This document shows positions 1 to 11,485 of a stretch of 64,000 nucleotides of DNA, piece after piece. Source of the DNA: Actinernus sp. WN-2022. Lineage: Eukaryota > Cnidaria > Anthozoa > Actiniaria > Actinernidae. The notes under the pieces are model-generated. The model did no database searches and was not told where the DNA came from. It worked only from the letters and a program-made list of their open reading frames with translations. Location: contig JAOWCC010000577.1 in NCBI GenBank assembly GCA_030867875.1, positions 4,108,660-4,172,659 on the forward strand, written 5' to 3'. The translations under genes were made by a program, and so were the position numbers. Position 1 is the stretch's first letter. Every line of letters begins with the position of its first letter.

Positions 1-311
1 TTATCCGCGAGAGAAATGTGGACACAGCGAGGTCAATTTTCGAACAGTCAACTACCACTCGACGACCGTGAGTTGATTGTCAGGCAACACGAGCAACGAC
101 TTGCTAGCCATCCACACAGCGAAAGGTCCAAGGCTCCCGTAGGCAGATCTCAACCTCCAGTTTCACTAATAGTGGGCAATTTGGTAGATCTCCATGCCGA
201 TCGCATTAAGTCATGCGCTAGGGCCGGATCGTTAGGCCTATAGTCGTATCGATTGAGGGTCATTGGTGGAATATCAAGAAGTTCACGGGACATCAGTTAA
301 GAAATACCTCG
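1..311 (+). pseudogene. LTR-retrotransposon pol 3' region, integrase C-terminal part, decayed
   Basis: Frame 1 from base 16 reads a segment typical of the end of LTR-retrotransposon integrases: an acidic run with PLDDRELIV, a basic stretch, then VGNLVDLHADRIKSCAR, resembling the 'GDLVYL..DR.KS.AR' block that follows the integrase core. After about base 225 the frame shifts; another frame continues with WWNIKKFTGHQLR, the usual next block. The homology stops near base 311 and resumes near 669, so a repeat of about 350 bp lies inside the old gene. The upstream part of pol is outside the window. Ty3/gypsy and BEL/Pao cannot be told apart from this piece. Frameshift and insertion make it non-functional. 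Confidence 0.5.
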
Positions 312-668
312 TACCTCGCATTACTTAGTTTATCTATGAGCATAATTAGGCCAATTAGTTAGTAAACAAATGTTTGAAGAGGAAATTTAGGTGATCAGTG
401 CTCAAAATGAAATATTATTACTCCATGATTTCGAAGGGATTAAGATTGTGAACTCCTTTTTAGAGTAAGAGAATCCAACCAAAACAAAACCTGCAGTATT
501 TATTGCCACCGTATATTGCTAATGGTCGTTAGTGAACAAAGACTTGTAATTATAAAGCAGGTCAGTTCTGATTCTGAATAACTTGCCGACGGTAATTCAG
601 CGCTAATCCATTTATTCCAATTCGATGTGGAATTCATTTAACAATCAATGCTTATGATGCGAATGTTA
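312..668. mobile_element. Small interspersed repeat (family M1) inserted in the pol remnant
   Basis: This segment of about 335-355 bp separates two parts of the pol remnant. It is present again in reverse orientation at about 9614-10175, with long runs of near identity (for example around 'CCAATTCGATGTGGAATTC' here and its complement near 9630). It has no coding capacity. Exact ends and target duplication are uncertain; homology between the two copies runs from about base 320 to 655. Confidence 0.6.
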
Positions 669-1010
669 CAAGGTTCCCTGTTGTATCGAAAGATCCCTTC
701 GCCATGGCAGCACCCACTCCACCCCTGACGACGAAGAAGATCCCCCCATCTTACCTACAGCTAATCCTCCACAACCGCCACTCATCCCAGACGAGATCTC
801 AACCCTAGCTGAAACAGATAAGGCACAGTGTGCGAACCCACGGCAGACAGCCAAGAAGAAACGCAGTCGGGATCGACGTCCGGCTACAGACGACTCAGCA
901 AACACTGACGCACAACCGGATCATCTAGCATACAACAGCGGAGAATACCTGAGAAGATCAACTCGGCCTCGGAGTACCTCGTCGTACCTTGAGGACTATA
1001 TCTATTCACT
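669..1010 (+). pseudogene. LTR-retrotransposon pol, extreme C-terminal tail
   Basis: One frame of this stretch is open to about 1010. It encodes a Pro- and Asp-rich tail (STPDDEEDPPILPTANPPQP) followed by a basic Lys/Arg patch and a final LRRSTRPRSTSSYLEDY. A charged tail ending in a Ser/Arg/Tyr-rich motif is common at the C terminus of LTR-element pol polyproteins. With the inserted M1 repeat removed, it continues the fragment at 1-311. Gene class beyond 'LTR element' is inference. Confidence 0.45.
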
Positions 1011-1410
1011 GACTTTTAGGAAACATGCCCCTTTTGTTACTATAGTCAAGGTCAGAATTAACAGGGACAGTGTTAACGGTTCTTATTCCGTTCATAACTA
1101 TTAGTAACCCTGTCCGTCCCACGGACGAACGTTATATTGTTTCAGTTCACTTACCTTGTAGGCATCGTTAAAGAGAGTGATAGAGAAAGAAAAGAGAAGT
1201 GTTTACGCCATGGCTGGTTGTTATTTATACTCCGGTTAGCGGTTGACCCGGGTAACGGTATCCCTGTGGCGTCTCACGGATCCGACATCTTGTTTGTGTT
1301 ACACTGACGATTTGTTAACGTTATTAAATTATATTCCTGGAGCGTCTTGGGCCTCTGTTCATTAACTACTGGCGTATGAATCTGACCAAAACTAAAGGTA
1401 CATTTTAAAC
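1011..1410 (+). repeat. Possible 3' LTR of the pol remnant
   Basis: Directly after the pol tail is about 400 bp of non-coding DNA. A TGTTAACGG start near 1069 follows a weak purine run (AACAGGGACAG), which is where an LTR would begin. No second LTR copy lies in the window, so the boundaries cannot be confirmed. Confidence 0.25.
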
Positions 1411-2150
1411 ACGTTTATCAACATGCATTACCAAATGTGTTCTACTTCTAGCAATGTTTTGATGAGATGAAGTCAATATATTTTATTTAAAGAGTCAATA
1501 TGCCAAGAACTATTTAAGCTTGTACTTTTGTACTGATATTGATAATTGGTGCGTTCCTTTGGAATTGATGCATTTAGCTAGTTTGAGTTTTGAGGTATTA
1601 AAAATATTATCATTTATTCTCGTGTGATGTATAATAAACAGATTATTCCCTCACTAGCTCAAGACTCGCTCATTCGTTTTCTCAAACTTCACAACTCGTG
1701 AATAAAAACCCGTACGCTGCACTTGCTATGAAGTAATCTCTATATATGTATCTATTTTGTTCTTTACATATGAATGTTATATGTGCAGTCCTTTTAGCCG
1801 GTGCATTCTCCTGTAATAGCTACTTTACATAAGTCCCCTAGATAAGCTACCCAGCTTCTAGAACAAATGTAAAGAATAAATATTATTTAATTAAAAACTG
1901 ACGTGTTGGACCGCTTCTTCGTTGAAGCCTTGGTATTTAAGTTCTATAAGTTATCGATAACTAGATAAATCGGAATATTGTGCACGGGATGCTCACCCCA
2001 GGGTGCCCGAGAGGAATGCATATCTCAACAAAGAAAGAAGAAGGAGGAGACGGGAGTAAGCCAATTAAATAAAGTTACTCTAAAGAGGGTCGCTCCCAAA
2101 CTATACCAATGGCCGAGATCTTGCCAAACATGACTGATAAACACGCGCTG
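1411..2150. other. Non-coding AT-rich stretch with one end of a 60-bp direct repeat
   Basis: No gene is visible. Bases 1961-2021 recur with about 10% change at 2432-2491: both begin CTAGATAAA and continue through CGGAATATTGTGCACG and GAGAGGAATGCATA. The two copies are in direct orientation about 470 bp apart. Confidence 0.5.
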
Positions 2151-2420
2151 GGGTATTTACCCGGGGGGACTCCCATATAAAAGTGCCGGCGATTATCATC
2201 GTTCCGGGGTTAACATTTTAGAGTATTAAGCCGGGAAAATATGACGGGAACTGCTTGTGAGAAGATTAATTGGTACCTCTTAGGGATGTCAATAAGCCAC
2301 GCCCACAAAACGACATTCTGGTACCTTTTAGGGGTTCCTTTCAAAATTTTCGTCGATCATCCCGTTACGTTTATATGGGAGGTTCCCCCCCCCGGATATT
2401 TAAGAACGACCGGATGGACG
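2151..2420. repeat. Dispersed coral-type repeat ('CTTTTAGGGGTTCCTTT' family), copy 1
   Basis: This block includes GGTACCTTTTAGGGGTTCC and a TTTATATGGGAGG motif followed by a C run. A second diverged copy lies at 44320-44640 with the same order of motifs (CACCTCTTAGGG, GCCCA, GATACC/GGTACC, TTTATATGGGAG). No coding content. Confidence 0.55.
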
Positions 2421-2639
2421 CGGGCACCAAACTAGATAAACCGGAATATTGTGCACGAATGCTCTCCCCAGGGAGCTCGAGAGGAATGCATAGTATATTG
2501 TATGGGAGACAAACTATTTCCCTTCACAGTGCCTTCCTCCAGAGCCAGTAACGATCGATTCCAATTGTTCACTTTCATATCAATATTTGCAAGCCTCGCT
2601 GCCGGATCCCAGGATTTAACACTTGCCTTAATTTAATAA

Positions 2640-5360
2640 AATGAAGGGCGGTCTCACTAGTTTCCATCATACATGGTCTATTATGTTATCTAGATTGACA
2701 TCTGCCAGTGTCATAGAAATGGCCGCATCACTTCTAAACCCATGAAAAATGAAACATGCGACTGATAAACGGCCCTTAATTTAGTCCTGCGGTCAAATAG
2801 GCCGGCAGATCCCCATTGTAATAATAATAGCAAAGAAAACTGAAAAACCTTTAATCTATTAAAATAAAAGAATATATATCAAGACTATAGGGAAAACATG
2901 CAAATGAAGATGAAAATAAAGAAGATATTAAGGTTTGTTTTATTTTTATTTCAAGTCTGAAGTCTGCAACCAGAATATGAACTGAAGATAAACACTGTGC
3001 TTTCTGTTTTGCATCAGTTTTGTCTTGTTTGGCCGGCTTATTTTGCTCCGCGGCCTTTAATAACAAACTACAGAAAACTACGGTGTCTCTTAGTTCCTCA
3101 TATTCCATCTATGTCATACAAGCTTGGCTAGGCTTGCTAAATCGGAATGTTTAACAGTTTTAGAGTCTTCAAACACTGACTTACTGCTGATAATGTTTTG
3201 ATGTTGTTTGCTAATGAAAATTGACGAAACTTGATATTATGTTTTAAATTACTCCGAAAAGAAAACATGTTTCACTACAGCCCTGCTCGTGCTGCGAGTC
3301 GTGATTAAAGCTTCTTCTCTAGAGAAGAAAAGTCTTTTTCATTTGCATCAACTTCGAATATGAATTTTATGATATTTTAATCACATTTTAGTTTTAAAAC
3401 TGAAAACTGATGTTATGAAATTCGAGAGAACATATTTATCGGGGAAAATAATGTACTCCGGGATGATTTTGAAATGTTTTGAACTCCTAAACAAGTTGTT
3501 TTGTATGAAGTCTATAAATTCAAATAATGTTTGGATGGAACTCTAGCCCGGATCTCCACAGGGAAGTACAGGAAATGAACTTCTTTCATAATTTGCTATG
3601 AATATTAGATTCTTGTTTGCATAATCATGGTGCAAAGGTTATATAAGATTATACGTTTTCCCAAAATTTCTTATTGGCATTTGTATAGGAAGATGAAGTC
3701 TGCAAAAAGTGCAAAGGCCTCTTTATAAAAAAAAAAAACACTAATGTGACGAGGAACGTCGATTCCAGTTAGTGACATGAACACAAATAAACAACTAGGA
3801 AGCGTTTGGTTTTAAATCATTTGAGTACTTTTCAACTAAAGATTTTAATCGAATCTTGACTGGCTAAATGGGCTTTGAAATACCGCCATATCTTGAATGA
3901 AATTCTTTCAAGATTTTAACAGCAGTTCGCAGTTATAAATTAGAACAGGTGTCCATGTTCCTTGTTCAATTAGTATTCTTGCAGAACAATTGGTTTCACA
4001 TTCTAATAACAATTTCTATATTTTCTTTTCAACAGGCTTTAACGGGAAGACGGTATGAAAAATAATTAAAAATATAGGAGGGAAAAAGGTAAATTATTTC
4101 GGAGGCCACAAGTGATTTGAAAATAAATTTCAATTGCATACTCCTTTTTGTTTTGATCGTAAGGGGAAAGCATGCATTGTCTTCTGGGTAGCTTCGTATT
4201 TATATTGACCCTTGCGACCAAGCGCTCTATCTCATTTTAGCAAACGCTAAAATTTGCCACTCAGTAGAAAAGAAATCACAACTGAACAAACTGGCTTCAA
4301 ACAGGTAAGAGTTAATAAAAATGTGTGTTTGTTTTGTATTTTTCCAATAAAACAAGGTTTAAGAGATGGTGTTTTTAAAATTCATTGCAAGAGCTTCCTT
4401 TGCTTAGCATATTAGCCTAATTTCTTTTTCTTGTCAAAAGATAAAAACTATATATGTATATGCACAGATTAACGAAAGATTTGGAAACGTTCAGGCCCTT
4501 GTGAAGTATACGTTTGGGCTTAAAGCGCCGGTTTAATTTGTAGATAAATAGTTAAGATTTGGTTATGAATAATTGTATTGAAGGAACGAATTAATATCTA
4601 GCATTTTTAAGACCGCACACCTTGGTCACCGAATTACTAACTGCTGAAAGTCATATCATTACGGAATAAAGTTATCAAGTGTGGAGATCGAACTGAAAGG
4701 TAATTTGTCTGAGTTCCAGCGTTCATTTAATCACACATTTGAAATGAAAAGCGAGAAAAATCGCAGGCAAAGTAACTTTAGAAAATATTAGATCTACTTA
4801 TATATAATGATTGGAGAACTCTAGGAAACTGTAAAGAGTTAAAATTCAGTTGAGCCAAAACTTGGTGCTCCATATCAATATATCTGCATCAAATCGCTAA
4901 GTCAAGTCATAAGGATTGCTGAACTGTACTTCTCTCTACTTTCTTGTTTGTTTCGATCGAGATACGTGAGGTGAGATAATTCGTGTCATTTTTAATACTT
5001 GATCAACTCGAATATATTATTTAATTGGGACTAAGATTTAAGGAGAAACTAACTTGAATTTAAAAAAAAAAAAAAAATGTGAACTTCGGGCATTGTGGGC
5101 GGGTGTATTCGTCAGACGAAATCAGCATTATACAGTACAATAAGTATCTAACGGTGTGTTTTTCCTGATTTTATTATGTTTTTTTGTTTCCTAACTGATC
5201 CGAGATTAAATGTTTGTGATAACTAATACAAATGATGAACTTATTTTATTTAAATTTTATTATACAAAAGCATTTTTATTTTGTCGGTATATACTGGAAT
5301 AAAGGATTCATTCAAATTTCGCAAATATTGTAGAGCAGTATCGATTGATGGAATTAAAAA
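2640..5360. other. Non-coding AT-rich DNA, nothing recognised
   Basis: Only short chance reading frames occur. A 13-base A run at about 3729 and a 16-base A run near 5062 are simple sequence. An AACAG|GTAAGAG donor-like site lies near 4303; it could end a 5' non-coding exon but nothing supports that beyond the motif. Confidence 0.4.
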
Positions 5361-5364
5361 GGTT

Positions 5365-5670
5365 GTAGAGATGGAACAATGCCAAATGCTACATGAAGTC
5401 TGTTTATGATGGATGTGTTGTTCTACAATGAAATTTTCTTAAACCAGAGAAAAATACCGTCCTTAAATTATATATGATTGCCATTTTCTTGCAATATTTC
5501 AGTTTTTTGTGTGTAACCTTTTAGAGGAACAACACCAGATGCTACTCATTTTTTTTTATGATTGACAGAAACTTGGTTTTCTACGAGTCGTAATGACACT
5601 TGCCTTAACCAGGGAAAGAATACGGCCCTCAAAGTATGTTTGCTATTATCCTGCAATATCTTTTCTTAGA
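5365..5670. repeat. Diverged tandem duplication of about 150 bp
   Basis: Two adjacent diverged copies (about 5365-5510 and 5522-5670) share an ordered set of motifs: GAACAA.(G/A)CCA(A/G)ATGCTAC, CTTAAACCAG/CTTAACCAGG, AAAATACCGTCCTTAAA/GAATACGGCCCTCAAA, and a final TTGCAATAT/CTGCAATAT. No coding potential. Confidence 0.5.
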
Positions 5671-5679
5671 CATTTTCTT

Positions 5680-7330
5680 GGATTTTTTCTTGGAGTCATG
5701 TTTCTAAATATTGTAATAAACTTAAAATAATAAATGAATAAGCTTTAACTATAAATATCCCATAACGAGAATTTATTCATGAATATAAGAAAATAGAAAT
5801 GTATTTACATAAACATGCGTGTCGACATGGAAATGCAATATTGTGAAGGTGATTCTTTCATCTGGAGAAACATATATGAACAAAGATTTTATTTAAGTAT
5901 TAAAGGGAACGCTGAACATTCTTGGTAGAAAGAGTTCATATTGATTAGTTCTTTATTGAGATTGTTCTATGTTCTATCTTCACTCGGCACTTAGTCATGA
6001 GAAAAACATTTTGCAGGTCACTGCTTTTAGTATTCATTTATTTGTGATGTTTTGAGTTCTCTCCTGCAGAATCATGCAGTCATTTTCGGGGGCGATCAAT
6101 AGAGAAAAAATAAAGAAAGATAATTAAAGTATATAAATAAAGTTTTAAAATCAAAACTTAACACCCACACACAAACAATTTTCCTAAACTAAGTTCTTCT
6201 CTTTGGTGTTTCCCCTCACATTATTAGCTGTACTCGATGCTTTGTTACTATCCTCACTTCTGAACTTCGCATGTTTCATTCGATTTCTGGGACTCAAACT
6301 TCAGGATAGTCTTTAAAGAAAGGTAAGCTTAATGTAAAGAAGATTGTGGTTTCATCATCTGTTTTACCCATTTTTTTATATTTCTAGGCAATCTTTTTAA
6401 AACTTGCCTCGTCCAAACGAAAGTCAGCTACAGCTGATTCCTAGTCAAAATGTTCAACACTGGCAAATTATCAAATATACAAGAAGAAATTATTATTTCA
6501 CAACTTGAGTTTATATACTGATCGCCAAAATAAGTTTATGCTTTGTGTTTTTATTTTATCTACGTAAACAATAATCAACCTTTGCATATCAGATTTTGAG
6601 AAGAAGACAAAAGGGAGTATATGTTTTCACTTGAAATATTTTTGACATACATTGAAAATCTGAGCCCATCTGTTCCTTTACTGAGGAGTGCCACATCGTC
6701 TGATTTATACTATAGATTTCAAACATGAAATGAAGTTTTGGGCTTCAAAAATTCAATAATACTACAGGAAAAGAAAACCCAAAATTATAGAAAAATTTCC
6801 TCTGTGAACCTTGCCCCCTACAACAATAGAACACTACGCAAACGGTTTTTTGTCCTCGTTAATTACAAAGCTGCTGAAGGATGTTTTGGGGGGCAATGTC
6901 AACAACAGGTGTACTGTTTGAAGAATATTCCATAGACCCGGATGTGCCAGGTGTTGCGCTGAATCTCTTCAGGAAATATTGCAGCTATTATAATTAAGTC
7001 TAACTTCTAAGAAAGGTTGGAAAGGTTGCACAGTACACAGACCGCTTTATCACTAGCCAGGAAGTTTATTAGGCAAGGTGACTCATTAAATCATGCATCG
7101 TGAAGTATCGCTTGACAATGATAACCCCCTGTGAAAACCTAACATGTTCTTCTTTGCAGTGATATGCAAATCCATTAGCTGTACGATACTGTATGTGTGA
7201 GTATACCAAGGCCGGACAACGAGAGGAAGGAAGAGAGATGAAGCCACTAATATTCATTGCTATACAAAGTCTGGTGTTCATGTACTTACAACATTTTGTC
7301 ACGACGCAAGATCAAGGATTTAACCAAAGG
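5680..7330. other. Non-coding AT-rich DNA, nothing recognised
   Basis: No convincing exon or known repeat was seen. An AAAG|GTAAGC donor-like site occurs near 6320. Confidence 0.35.
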
Positions 7331-7334
7331 TAGA

Positions 7335-7510
7335 ACATGAACAACTTAGGCCCATTTCTACGAGAGGAAGTGAGATAAGCCGCGAAGTTCACAAAAATGT
7401 GCTATTTATTCGGGGGCTTATACACGACTTGAATTAGTTGCGAACTTCCGTTTTTCACCCATTTCTATGAATAGGTTGATTAGATACTGCTAACTTCCTC
7501 TCGTATAATA
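7335..7510. repeat. Short inverted-repeat segment
   Basis: CTACGAGAGGAAGT near 7359 has its complement ACTTCCTCTCGTA near 7493, and each is flanked by CCATTTCTA(C/T)GA. This looks like a small fold-back relic. Confidence 0.35.
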
Positions 7511-7627
7511 TGCATCAGACCCAAAATGAATACCCTCATAGACAGGGAGAGGTGATTCATTGCAAATTCCTGTTTTGCTATTAACCTTCCAGTATTGGAA
7601 GAATGTACGAAGTAAAGTAACACATTA

Positions 7628-8616
7628 TAGTCCGGGGCCTTACGTATAGAAAAAAAAACTCCCGTGGGAATTTCATGATCATTTTAGTTTCTCTACGGAA
7701 ATCTATAGTTTGAAACATATTGAATCGAAAACTATGTGTCACCAATTTTTTCTAACTCATTTAAGACGGATTTATGCAAATTAGTTATGACGTCATCGGT
7801 TATCATATAAAGTTCATTAAAATCGCCGTATTTACGTGTTTAACTCAATCAAAAATGAACGTAATCCATACAATAATTGTTTTATAGGTTATACTTGGAC
7901 CAAAACTACATTTTCATAATAAATGTATGGTAAAAGATTTTTTACAACTATCTTGCAGGCAGAGAATAAATAATATAGCTAATTTTGGGTGAATTATTGC
8001 AGCTATTTGTGCCATTCTTATTGTTTTGCACTTCACTGGTGGATAATTGTTGTACTTCGCTTGATTCTGTTTTCTGTTGTCAGGAAGTTTGTGTTTTATT
8101 GAGAGTATAGTCTAAAAATCGAAAAAGTTAGGGACCGGGCTTCCTGTGGTAAAACTAAAATTGTAATTATTCCTTATTTACTTGGACGGAAAATGGAAAA
8201 CTGGATACCTATCTTCCAAATTGCATGAAAATACAAAAAATGATAAGTTGTAGAAATGCTTCGCTATTTGTATGTTGCTTTTTAATCATATTACCCTCTT
8301 TTATAAATGTCTTCAATCTGGTCGGCCATTTTGTTTTTGCCTGGAAAGTCTCCGACGTTGTATGCCGCAATAAAGGTATGTACAATGTTAACTTTTGGAC
8401 TAGATGTACATAAGATAGAGGTTAACATTACTGAATGAAGAAAATACGAACATTTTTATTCGATTTATCAACTTTTTATCATGTACTATTTTGTTGTTAG
8501 GGTTTCAATTTGAATTTTAAACAATTGTTTTGCTTATATATTGTAATTATATATTTTTAACGTTTTTCATATATGATCATGAAATTCCCACAGGAGTGAC
8601 ATAAGGCCCCGGACTA
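7628..8616. mobile_element. 989-bp non-autonomous DNA transposon with TTA target duplication
   Basis: The ends are inverted copies: the left starts TAGTCCGGGGCCTTACGT and the complement of the right starts TAGTCCGGGGCCTTATGT. Similarity extends about 45 bp to GGGAATTTCATGATCAT. TTA lies on both sides (7625-7627 and 8617-8619), the 3-bp duplication expected of PIF/Harbinger-type elements. It encodes no transposase. A 62-codon reading frame inside (8225-8413) has a hydrophobic start but belongs to the element, so it should not be taken as a host signal peptide. Confidence 0.7.
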
Positions 8617-8619
8617 TTA

Positions 8620-9610
8620 GACTGACGGTTTTCCGTTTCACAGTGGAATGGCTTTTATGTAGTTAAGTTGCATGCGTGTGCGTAAACAAGCAATTCTCTA
8701 ACAAGTAAACCTCTTACCAACAACATAAAGAGAAAACTCTGTTTCGGGAGATTAACAAATGTCGTGTAAAGCAGCTTTCTCTTCTGACTTTTCGAAATTT
8801 TCGGTTCTTAACTTTCTAAAACTCACTCTGCTTGATTCTAGTGACTTACCTCGCCTGATAGATGGCCGGGCTCTCGTAGCTCGCGTAAAGGCTAACCGTT
8901 AAAAGTGAAACTTCCCATTCGTTCTGTCATTTAGTCGGTTCCTGACTTTGATCAGCCCCTATCGGGTTGTCGCGTTAAAACTCATTTTATTGGCTTTTTC
9001 ACATTGTTGTTTCTACATTTAAAATTGATAATAATTCTTAAATATTTCTTCATCCTCTACTTTAACGAATCAACCGGCCTTATGAATTATTATTGGCCTA
9101 TTTAAACTGCTGCACTAAGCGGAGGGATAAGCAAACTTAAGATGCTGCGCCAAAGTTCTTACTTCCACTTCAATGTCAAGTATGTTAGACGAATGGATGG
9201 TATACGAAAAATATTGCTCACAGGAGGTTGAATCCGTTATCTTGTACGTGACTGTGTTTATTTAGATTAAATTAGTTGAATTATTTTGTGAAGGCAAAAC
9301 TCGTCAGTGTAGCAAAAATATCAACAGTTACGATGCAATTTAAATGCCTAGAATTGGCATTCATATTCATTATTAAGAAACGACATAACGACCCAATGCA
9401 GTCAATATATTTATATTTTCAATATGATTCCTTTAACTCTTGAACAGTGTGGCAACTTTATAGCACAGGCACACAACACCTTTTCCTTCTAAGCGCTTCT
9501 CATTTGCTGTGAATACTTTAGGCACTGACTCGCATGCTTCTAGTTTTTTGTGTATAAGAATATAGTTTGTCGGATTGTACTTAGTTAAGGCGACTAAAAA
9601 TATTTAAACC
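8620..9610. other. Non-coding DNA, nothing recognised
   Basis: Only short chance reading frames are present; no repeat partner was found in the window. Confidence 0.35.
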
Positions 9611-9613
9611 TAA

Positions 9614-10175
9614 GCATTAATTGTTAAATGAATTCCACATCGAATTGGAATAAATGGATTACCGCTGAATTACTGTCGGTAAGTTTTCCACAGGAAACCC
9701 AAGCTCTATTTGTGGTTTTAAATTATAAGGGTTCGTATGATATTTTAAACGAGTATTTGGTTGTATCCGTTAGGCCAGGAATACTGAAATAAAGTCTTTA
9801 TCTGTTCTTCATTGGGTTCTGTATGCAATTTCAGCGAATTCATTTGAAATTCTACCCCTCGACGTCTCATACAAACCCTTATAATGTAAAACCACAAACA
9901 GAGCTTGGGTTTCCTGTGGTTATTCAGAATTACAAGAATACTAACAAGAACTGATCTTGTTCACTAACGACCATTAGCAATATACGGTGGCAATAAATAC
10001 TGCAGGTTTTGTTTTGGTTGGATTCTCTTACTCTAAAAAGGAGTTCACAATCTTAATCCCTTCGAAATCATGGAGTAATAATATTTCATGAGTACTGATC
10101 ACCTAAAATTCCTCTTCAAACATTTGTTTACTAACTAATTTCCCAAATTATGCTATACATAAACTAAGTAAAATA
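9614..10175. mobile_element. Second copy of small repeat M1, reverse orientation
   Basis: This is the reverse complement of the insert at about 320-655. It is interrupted by a 232-bp miniature element at 9688-9919. The uninterrupted copy at 312-668 shows the pre-insertion sequence around TTATTCAGAAT. Confidence 0.65.
9688..9919. mobile_element. Miniature inverted-repeat element nested in M1
   Basis: The terminal inverted repeats are about 50 bp: CCACAGGAAACCCAAGCTCT at the left and its complement at the right, continuing into TTTGTGGTTTTA.ATTATAAGGGTT. Flanking bases are TTTT (left) and TTAT (right), a possible but imperfect target duplication. There is no coding region. Confidence 0.7.
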
Positions 10176-10916
10176 ATATAACATGCAAAGCATCATTCAT
10201 GTAAATTCACGTACTGTAGCTGTTTGGTAACAGCGATCTGAATACATTCTAACTTAACCAGCGATGTCTGCACTCCTGCTGATTGTTGCCTTAGTAACAA
10301 CATTTCGGTATATCAGTAACATTCTCGTGGTGATTTGAGGTGATTCGAAACAATTTCTTTATTAAGAACTTTAGAATTTTGTTTGACATCTGTTTCTGTC
10401 TTAGTCTTTTCCCATATTCGCGTTTTTGGAAACTACTTCAGATCCAGGCGATGTTTTCAAACGTAGCTACACTATTACTAGCACTTCATATGCAAATACA
10501 ATTTCGTATACAAATATCACTTCTGAAACATGGTTGAATAAACTGAGTAACTGCACTCCGTGACGAAAGAGATTGTAATTTAAAAGCCTAATTTTGAAAA
10601 ATATATAATAAATCTAACCTAGAAAGCAATGAAAACCCGTAATCCAAACTGCGTTGTAGAGATATTACACTAGATTAGTGTATTCGCATTTATGGAAACA
10701 AAATAAGAGAGAAACAGGCATTAAAAGGAATGTTAAAAGCGCTAGTTAGAAGGATGAATTTTGAACAATTATTATTACATTTTAAAAGTTTGACACAAAC
10801 CATAATATATCACTTGAAATAAAGAGCGCAGCTATGAGATTCTTGTCTTGTTTGAAAACCTAGCTATGAAAATGCATAGGTTCGGCAAATAAGTAGGTTC
10901 GTCAGATGCTGTCGCC
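10176..10916. other. Non-coding DNA, nothing recognised
   Basis: No gene or repeat was recognised here. Confidence 0.35.
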
Positions 10917-10919
10917 TTA

Positions 10920-11482
10920 AGCTTGGTTTCCATATGATCGCTACGATCGATCGAAAAACGTGTTGGGCGATCGTAGCGATCATATGGAAACAAGTCTCTA
11001 GCGATCGCGATGATCGCAGCGATCGCGATCGCCGAGATAGAATCTGTTCGTGGCGATCGTAGCGATCGAATCAGAAACCACTCTTCGGCGATCGCAACGA
11101 TCGGAATGTATCCCACAATACGTTGCAAGTGATCGGAACAAATCCCATAATACACTAATACGTATTAGTTGTCACTTCAACAACATGGCGCCTACTTCAG
11201 ATAGCATTTTCTTTATGGAGGAAGTTCAAAAATACTACTGTCTTTACAACAAATTCAGTAGAGACTATAGAGACAAGTTCAAGATGTTTTCGCCTTTGAT
11301 TGTTTTGTCTCCTTCGTCGAATTAGGGCAAGAACAAGAAAATAACACGACTCAAGCACGAGTCTCATGTACTCTGCCGCCATTTGTATTCATGTTTGGCG
11401 CCAAACTTTGTTATCGGATCCAGGCTCTTTTGTGCTGGCCGGGCGATCGCAACGATCGTAGCGATCAAATGGAAACCAGGCT
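10920..11482. mobile_element. Harbinger-like miniature element, 563 bp, TTA target duplication
   Basis: The left end AGCTTGGTTTCCATATGATC (10920) and the complement of the right end, AGCCTGGTTTCCATTTGATC, form TIRs of about 30 bp continuing GCTACGATCG. TTA flanks both sides (10917-10919 and 11483-11485). The subterminal zone is packed with GCGATCG motifs (GCGATCGTAGCGATC, GCGATCGCAACGATC), which may be transposase binding sites. It contains a truncated MADF-like coding segment (separate entry). TTA duplication together with a MADF/Myb-like companion protein is characteristic of the PIF/Harbinger superfamily; the assignment rests on those two traits. Confidence 0.72.
11185..11325 (+). pseudogene. 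Truncated MADF-like domain fragment inside the Harbinger-like element
   Basis: The ATG at 11185 opens a 46-codon frame. Residues 10-30 read FMEEVQKYYCLYNKFSRDYR and continue DKFK, matching the start of MADF (Myb/SANT-like in Adf-1) domains, where a helix of the type 'LIE.V..YP.LYD....DYRDK.K' is normal. After DKFK the frame diverges to MFSPLIVLSP and stops, so the second and third helices are missing or lie in a lost exon. In PIF/Harbinger elements a MADF/Myb-like protein is the partner of the transposase, which suits its position between the two TIRs. A host MADF gene fragment captured by the element is the alternative. Confidence 0.5.
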
Positions 11483-11485
11483 TTA

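Noticed and set aside
2851..3108. 85-codon reverse frame
   Set aside because: Low-complexity Lys/Gln/Ser composition, no splice or homology support.
8225..8413. Frame with a hydrophobic N-terminal stretch and a nearby GTATGT donor, considered as the receptor's signal-peptide exon
   Set aside because: It lies inside the 989-bp TTA-flanked element, and its donor phase does not fit the exon at 12767.
320..10175. Inverted repeats as TIRs of one 9.8-kb transposon or Polinton
   Set aside because: There are no Polinton or transposase genes between them, the left copy interrupts a retroelement gene, and the right copy is better explained as a second small repeat.
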